Positions 14,977 to 18,502 of a stretch of DNA of 18,502 bases are shown in pieces. Positions within the stretch are counted from its first letter, which is position 1, and each line of letters begins with the position of its first letter. The notes beneath the pieces are model-generated. The model searched no databases. It saw nothing but the letters and a program-made list of their open reading frames with translations, and was not told the DNA's origin. The DNA comes from Ga0077555 sp031367895 (lineage in GTDB: Bacteria; Pseudomonadota; Alphaproteobacteria; Rhizobiales; Hyphomicrobiaceae), in NCBI GenBank assembly GCA_031367895.1, contig JANLQP010000343.1:1-18502 (forward strand), read 5' to 3'. The position numbers and the translations under genes are program-made.

Positions 14977-15171
14977 ATGCGCTACGTGATCGGATTTGTA
15001 GCAGCCGCGTTGATGACACTGGCGATACCAGCGCCCTCGGCCGAAGCCTGCAATGCCCGCGGGCAGTTCTGCAGCTACCCGGCGTGGGCTTCCAATGCAT
15101 TCGCCGGGAAGGGAGGCCGCGTCACCAACCCCTACAACTCGACGAACACCCGGCCGGCAAATCGGCGCTAG
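14977..15171 (+). CDS. Small secreted protein, 64 aa, function unknown
   Basis: The predicted product starts MRYVIGFVAAALMTLAIPAP, a textbook Sec signal peptide, with likely cleavage after SAEA (residue 24). The mature peptide would be about 40 residues, with two cysteines (25 and 32) near its N-terminus and a polar, basic, Asn/Arg-rich tail ending RPANRR. The start is decided by a perfect AGGAGG at 14966-14971, five bases before the ATG at 14977; an upstream in-frame ATG at 14962 lies before this SD and is rejected. The residue before Cys25 does not make a good lipobox, so it is probably a soluble periplasmic peptide. I do not recognise a family. Similar short CNARGQFCS-type secreted peptides may exist in related bacteria, but I cannot check. 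Confidence 0.72.
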   Translation: MRYVIGFVAAALMTLAIPAPSAEACNARGQFCSYPAWASNAFAGKGGRVTNPYNSTNTRPANRR

Positions 15172-15387
15172 TTTAGCGCCCCGCAATTCTCGAGCAAAAT
15201 ACCGAGGCAGGCTCGCAGTCGGCAAGTGTGCACCGGGACACCAGAGCGCCCGGTCGCGAATGCACGTCTTCGTTGCAACGCGGCGGGTTGACGTGCCGCC
15301 TGTCGCCGTGCCGTGATATGTCAGGAATCGCGGCAGGCCGGAGCAACACGTTCCGGTGCTGCCTCATCTCGGAGGCAAGGGCGGACG

Positions 15388-17091
15388 ATGACGGTTTACG
15401 ACTACATCATTGTGGGTGGCGGATCGGCAGGCTCCGTCCTCGCGAACCGTCTGTCGGCCAAGTCGTCGAACAAGGTTCTGCTGCTGGAAGCCGGCCCCGA
15501 CACACCGCCGGGCGAGGTGCCGAAGGAAATTCTCGACAGCTATCCCGGCAAGGCTTACTTCGACCCGCGCTTCCACTGGACCGAACTCAAGGTCCGCACC
15601 GAGGTCGTTTCGCACAACAACCCGCATGAGAGTCCGCCGCCCTTCCGCAAGTACGAGCAGGCGCGCGTCCTCGGCGGCGGATCGTCGATCAACGGCCAGC
15701 TGGCGAACCGTGGCGCGCCGACCGATTTCGAGATCTGGGAGGAGCGAGGCGCCAAGGGCTGGGCCTGGAACGACGTACTGCCCTACTTCAAGAGGGTGGA
15801 GCGCGACGAGGACGTCGACGACCCGTTTCACGGCCGGGACGGGCACATTCCCGTGCGCCGCATTCCGGAAAAGCATTGGACGGGCTTCGCACTCGCCACC
15901 GCGCAGGCCTTCAAGTCGGCGGGCATGTCGTATCTGCCGGACCAGAACGGCGAGTTCAAGGACGGTTACTTCCCCCTGACACACTCGAACTCCAACGAGC
16001 AGCGCGTCTCGGCCGCGATCGGCTATCTGAACCGCGACGTGCGCAAGCGTGCCAACCTCGAGATCTCGACAGAAACTCAGGTCTCCGAGCTGCTGTTCGA
16101 GGCGACGCGCTGCATCGGCGTCAGAGCGTTGATCAAGGGGCGGCCGCAGGAACTGCGCGCCAAAGAGGTGATCCTCTCCTGCGGCGCCATCCACTCGCCG
16201 GCGCATCTGCTCCGCTCAGGGATAGGGCCGGTCGGACATCTGAAGGACATGGGCATCCACGTGCGCCACGCCCTTGCCGGCGTCGGGCAGCGGTTGATGG
16301 ATCATCCCTCGATCTCGGTGTCGTCCTATGTGAAGCGCGGCAATCGGATGAACGACCATACGCGTCGGCATCTGACACTTGGTATGCGTTACTCGTCGAA
16401 CCTGCCCGACATACCGAAAGGCGACATGTTCGTCGTCGCCGCCACCAAGTCGTCCTGGCATTCGGTCGGCGAGCGGATCGGCTCGCTGCTCGTCTTCGTC
16501 AACCGGACCTGCTCGGAGCGCGGCGAAGTCAAACTCACGTCGCGCGATTGGCACGAGGAGCCGCTGGTCGAGTTCAACCTGCTCTCCGACCGACGGGACC
16601 TCGACCGGCTGATGACCGGCTTCCGCATGCTCGGTGGCATGTACGATCATCCCGCGTTGCGAGCTGCCGCCGACAACCCGTTCCCGGCGACCTATTCAGA
16701 CCGCGTGCGCCGGCTCGGCATCGTCAACACACGCAACAAGATCTACACCGCGATCGCGGCGGCCGCGCTCGACTCCGCGCCGGTCATCCGCAAGTATCTG
16801 ATCGAGAACGTCGTCATCGAGGGTTTCAAATTCGCCGACTGCATGCGCGACGACGAGACGCTCGAGGCGTTCGTGAAGAAGGCCGCGATCGGCGTCTGGC
16901 ATGCGTCGTGTACTTGCCGCATGGGTGCAGACGGCGATCCGATGGCGGTGACGGACAATCAGGGACGCGTTCGCGGCATACAGGGCTTGCGCGTTGTCGA
17001 TGCTTCGATTTTCCCCATCGTGCCGACCGCCAACACGAACTTCCCGACCTTGATGACGGCCGAGAAAATCGCAGACGCAATGCTGGCGTGA
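15388..17091 (+). CDS. GMC-family FAD-dependent oxidoreductase (choline dehydrogenase-like)
   Basis: A complete 567-residue glucose-methanol-choline oxidoreductase, which oxidises alcohols or related substrates through FAD. The N-terminal dinucleotide fold is YDYIIVGGGSAGSVLANRLS (5-24) with LLLEAG (31-36); the first GMC signature is ARVLGGGSSINGQLANRG (92-109); the second is SCGAIHSPAHLLRSGIGP. The catalytic pair is visible near the C-terminus: His505 in GVWHASCTCRMG and Asn549 in PTANTNFPTLMTAEKIAD, the BetA-like arrangement. The ATG at 15388 gives the family start MTVYDYIIVGGG, with GGAGG 12 nt upstream. No signal peptide is seen, so it is cytoplasmic. The substrate is not evident; no betaine or choline genes are near. 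Confidence 0.92.
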   Translation: MTVYDYIIVGGGSAGSVLANRLSAKSSNKVLLLEAGPDTPPGEVPKEILDSYPGKAYFDPRFHWTELKVRTEVVSHNNPHESPPPFRKYEQARVLGGGSSINGQLANRGAPTDFEIWEERGAKGWAWNDVLPYFKRVERDEDVDDPFHGRDGHIPVRRIPEKHWTGFALATAQAFKSAGMSYLPDQNGEFKDGYFPLTHSNSNEQRVSAAIGYLNRDVRKRANLEISTETQVSELLFEATRCIGVRALIKGRPQELRAKEVILSCGAIHSPAHLLRSGIGPVGHLKDMGIHVRHALAGVGQRLMDHPSISVSSYVKRGNRMNDHTRRHLTLGMRYSSNLPDIPKGDMFVVAATKSSWHSVGERIGSLLVFVNRTCSERGEVKLTSRDWHEEPLVEFNLLSDRRDLDRLMTGFRMLGGMYDHPALRAAADNPFPATYSDRVRRLGIVNTRNKIYTAIAAAALDSAPVIRKYLIENVVIEGFKFADCMRDDETLEAFVKKAAIGVWHASCTCRMGADGDPMAVTDNQGRVRGIQGLRVVDASIFPIVPTANTNFPTLMTAEKIADAMLA

Positions 17092-17211
17092 GGCGGTCGC
17101 ACGGCGCTGGCGTAGGGTGCAATAACCCCTCCTTCAGGGGCGTAGTGCGCCCTACGCGTGCTGTCGGCGCAATACGGCGGCAAGTGCCGGACCGCCTCTT
17201 GCGCCCTACGC
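17092..17211. repeat. Dispersed repeat copy B: large hairpin and duplicated 11-mer between convergent genes
   Basis: GCGTAGGGTGC (17110-17120) pairs with GCGCCCTACGC (17147-17157) with one wobble, and inside it CCCCT (17126-17130) pairs with AGGGG (17136-17140). GCGCCCTACGC recurs exactly at 17201-17211. TACGGCGGCAAG (17173-17184) and GACCGCCT (17190-17197) match copy A at 11275-11298. The region lies between the ends of the GMC gene and the minus-strand binding-protein gene and may end transcription from both sides. Confidence 0.7.
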
Positions 17212-17934
17212 TCAAGCCTTCGGCGCCACCGTCAGGCCGACCACCTTGTGCTTGTCGATGAAGCTCTGCACGAGGCCTGAAGCCTTGGCGTTCTCGACGA
17301 ACTTGTGCAGGTAGGCGGCCGCCTTGACGTTCTTCTTCGGTGTGCCGACGGCCTGCTGCACGGCCGAGAATTGGCCGTCGAGCAGGCGCGCGCCCGGCAC
17401 CTTCTTCACGTCGTCGATGAGGCGGGGGCGCAGGCCGGCGAGCGCTTCGAGTTTCTTGGTCGTGAAGTCGACGAACGAAGCGTCGAGTGAGTCCGAGCGC
17501 ACCAGTTCGGCGTTCTTGATGTTGTTCTCGAGCCAGAGACCGTAGGCGCTGCGGCCGGTCACGGCGATGCGGTTGCCCTTCTTGTCGACGTCGGCGATTA
17601 CCGTGATGGGCGAGGCGGCGGGTACCATGTAGGTCGCCTCGATCTCGGCATAGGCGGCGGTGAATGCGATGGTCTTGGCGCGCTGGGGCTCGGCGCCGAT
17701 GTTGCCGATGTCCCAGACGTTGTTCTCGGCCTGATCGCCCAACTCGCCCGGCGACTTGAACGGGATGAGCTGCAGCTTGACGCCCAGGTCCTTGGCGATG
17801 GCGGCCGCCATGTCCGGCGAGACGCCGACGGGATCGCCGCTTTCGGTCTTGCCGGTGACGAGCAGGAAATTCGACATGTTGATGCCGGCGCGCAGTACGC
17901 CCGTCGGGCAAAGCTCGGCGATGATGTCCTTCAT
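17212..17934 (-). CDS. Family-3 solute-binding-like protein without signal peptide
   Basis: A 240-residue protein with the fold of periplasmic amino-acid binding proteins (SBP_bac_3). The domain begins almost at once: LCPTGVLRAGINMSNFLLV, then GVSPDMAAAIAKDLGVKLQL (lobe 1), NNVWDIGNIGAEPQRAKTIA and FTAAYAEIEATYMV (typical of the family's D.g....t..R...f.f..py pattern), and a C-terminal helix VQSFIDKHKVVGL. No hydrophobic signal sequence precedes it. The start at 17934 has GAGGAG at proper spacing, so the lack of a signal looks real and not a start-site error. No ABC permease or ATPase gene is adjacent. It may be a cytoplasmic ligand sensor or binding enzyme, or be exported by an unusual route; this is inference. 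Confidence 0.82.
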   Translation of the reverse strand: MKDIIAELCPTGVLRAGINMSNFLLVTGKTESGDPVGVSPDMAAAIAKDLGVKLQLIPFKSPGELGDQAENNVWDIGNIGAEPQRAKTIAFTAAYAEIEATYMVPAASPITVIADVDKKGNRIAVTGRSAYGLWLENNIKNAELVRSDSLDASFVDFTTKKLEALAGLRPRLIDDVKKVPGARLLDGQFSAVQQAVGTPKKNVKAAAYLHKFVENAKASGLVQSFIDKHKVVGLTVAPKA

Positions 17935-18035
17935 GGGTGGCTCCTCGGTGGGTTGCTTGGGTTGTCGGATGATGGGGCATCATAGGGGGAAGCGCGGGCA
18001 GGCGGCAATGCAGAGGCTGAGGTGCGCGCGCCGCC

Positions 18036-18502
18036 TCACGCCGGCCTGATGATGTCCGTAGCGAAATGTTGCATGCGGTCGAGGCACTCGTTCAACGACG
18101 CAGCGCGGAAATCGAAGACCAACTCGTGGACGCCGAGATTTTCAAACGTCGCGATGTCCGCGAGTGCTGCGTCCTTGCCGCCGGTGAACAGACGCCGCGC
18201 CTCGCCCTTCGGCGGCACGCCGCCATCGTAGATCGGTGCCTTGTAGCTGACCTGCAGTTTGCTGAAATCGCGCCCCTCGGCCTGCATCATTCGCTCGATC
18301 GTCGCCAGATGCATGCGCATTTCCTCCGGCGGCAGCGGCGAGGCGGCGGTGGCGCCGACCGGATGCCAGCCGTCGCCGAAACGCGCGACGCGGCGGAGCG
18401 CCGGTGCCGAGTGACCGCCGATCCAGATCGGCGGTCCTGGGTTCTGGATCGGCTTCGGATGACAGATCACTTCCTCGAAGCTGTAGAACTTGCCCTGATA
18501 GG
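18036..18502 (-). CDS. LLM class oxidoreductase, F420-type subfamily, 3' part (5' end outside window)
   Basis: The frame is open from the window edge to a stop at 18036-18038, so about 155 C-terminal residues are seen. It opens YQGKFYSFEEVICHPKPIQN followed by PGPPIWIGGHS, then APALRRVARFGDGWHPVG. This is the characteristic centre of LLM oxidoreductases of the kind usually annotated as probable F420-dependent (TIGR03619-like). The later KLQVSYKAPIYDGGVPPKGE and FENLGVHELVFDFR fit the last barrel strands. Whether the cofactor is F420 or FMN cannot be decided from this part. A GTG at 18470 lies inside the domain and is not the real start. The gene lies about 100 nt downstream of the start of the binding-protein gene, on the same strand. 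Confidence 0.85.
   Translation of the reverse strand, partial: YQGKFYSFEEVICHPKPIQNPGPPIWIGGHSAPALRRVARFGDGWHPVGATAASPLPPEEMRMHLATIERMMQAEGRDFSKLQVSYKAPIYDGGVPPKGEARRLFTGGKDAALADIATFENLGVHELVFDFRAASLNECLDRMQHFATDIIRPA

Noticed and set aside
14783..15100. N-terminal extension of the molybdopterin protein up to 15100
   Set aside because: Residues before MDDGVSIGHS are unlike the family and overlap the small divergent ORF; the ATG at 14782 has a GGGAG in place.
16826..17983. A long minus-strand frame crossing the GMC gene end and the binding-protein gene
   Set aside because: Low-complexity Arg/Gly-rich translation; the binding-protein gene lies in another frame with a good SD.
1..18502. CRISPR array, tRNA, rRNA or transposase gene
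   Set aside because: No regularly spaced repeats with spacers, no tRNA or rRNA sequence features and no transposase motifs were found on reading both strands.

Overview
The window is GC-rich with dense, mostly short-spaced genes and a strong third-position G/C bias. The riboflavin/nusB block, the GMC and acyl-CoA dehydrogenase types and the short intergenic inverted repeats all look like an alphaproteobacterium, most likely of the Hyphomicrobiales (Bradyrhizobium/Rhodoplanes-like soil organisms). This placement is inference from gene content and style; no rRNA or tRNA gene is visible.

Layout. (1) Positions 1-505: the 3' end of a luciferase-like flavin monooxygenase (LLM), followed by a 22-bp perfect palindrome and about 400 nt without a convincing gene. 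(2) 916-5931: an SsuD-type FMNH2-dependent monooxygenase on the minus strand, divergent from a four-gene plus-strand ABC importer operon (substrate-binding protein, ATPase, two permeases). The 305-nt divergent region carries an 11-bp tandem repeat abutting a TTGACA box. (3) 5932-6579: 648 nt without an intact gene, but with a probable remnant of an MmgE/PrpD-family gene. (4) 6580-9331: a tightly coupled ribE - ribBX - ribH - nusB operon; the RibA-like half of the ribB protein has lost its zinc cysteines. (5) 9488-11230: a secreted TPR protein. (6) 11309-12457 (minus): an acyl-CoA dehydrogenase resembling cyclohexanecarboxyl-CoA dehydrogenase. (7) 12701-14782 (minus): a cytoplasmic Fe-S/molybdopterin oxidoreductase. 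(8) 14977-15171: a small secreted protein gene with an excellent ribosome-binding site. (9) 15388-17091: a GMC-family FAD oxidoreductase. (10) 17212-17934 (minus): an orphan family-3 solute-binding protein without a signal peptide. (11) 18036-18502 (minus): the 3' part of another LLM oxidoreductase.

How the genes may work together. The SsuD-like enzyme plus SsuABC/TauABC-like importer suggests uptake and oxidative cleavage of an organosulfonate or similar small organic compound; no flavin reductase is present nearby. The riboflavin operon supplies the precursor of FMN and FAD. It sits among three LLM enzymes, an acyl-CoA dehydrogenase and a GMC oxidoreductase, all flavoproteins, although this may be chance. 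Two convergent gene ends (11231-11308 and 17092-17211) share a related repeat, and the 12458-12700 gap is full of inverted repeats. I do not see a clear new defence or mobile system. The best leads are the signal-peptide-less solute-binding protein, the RibBX variant, the small secreted ORF, the intergenic palindromes and the MmgE/PrpD relic.
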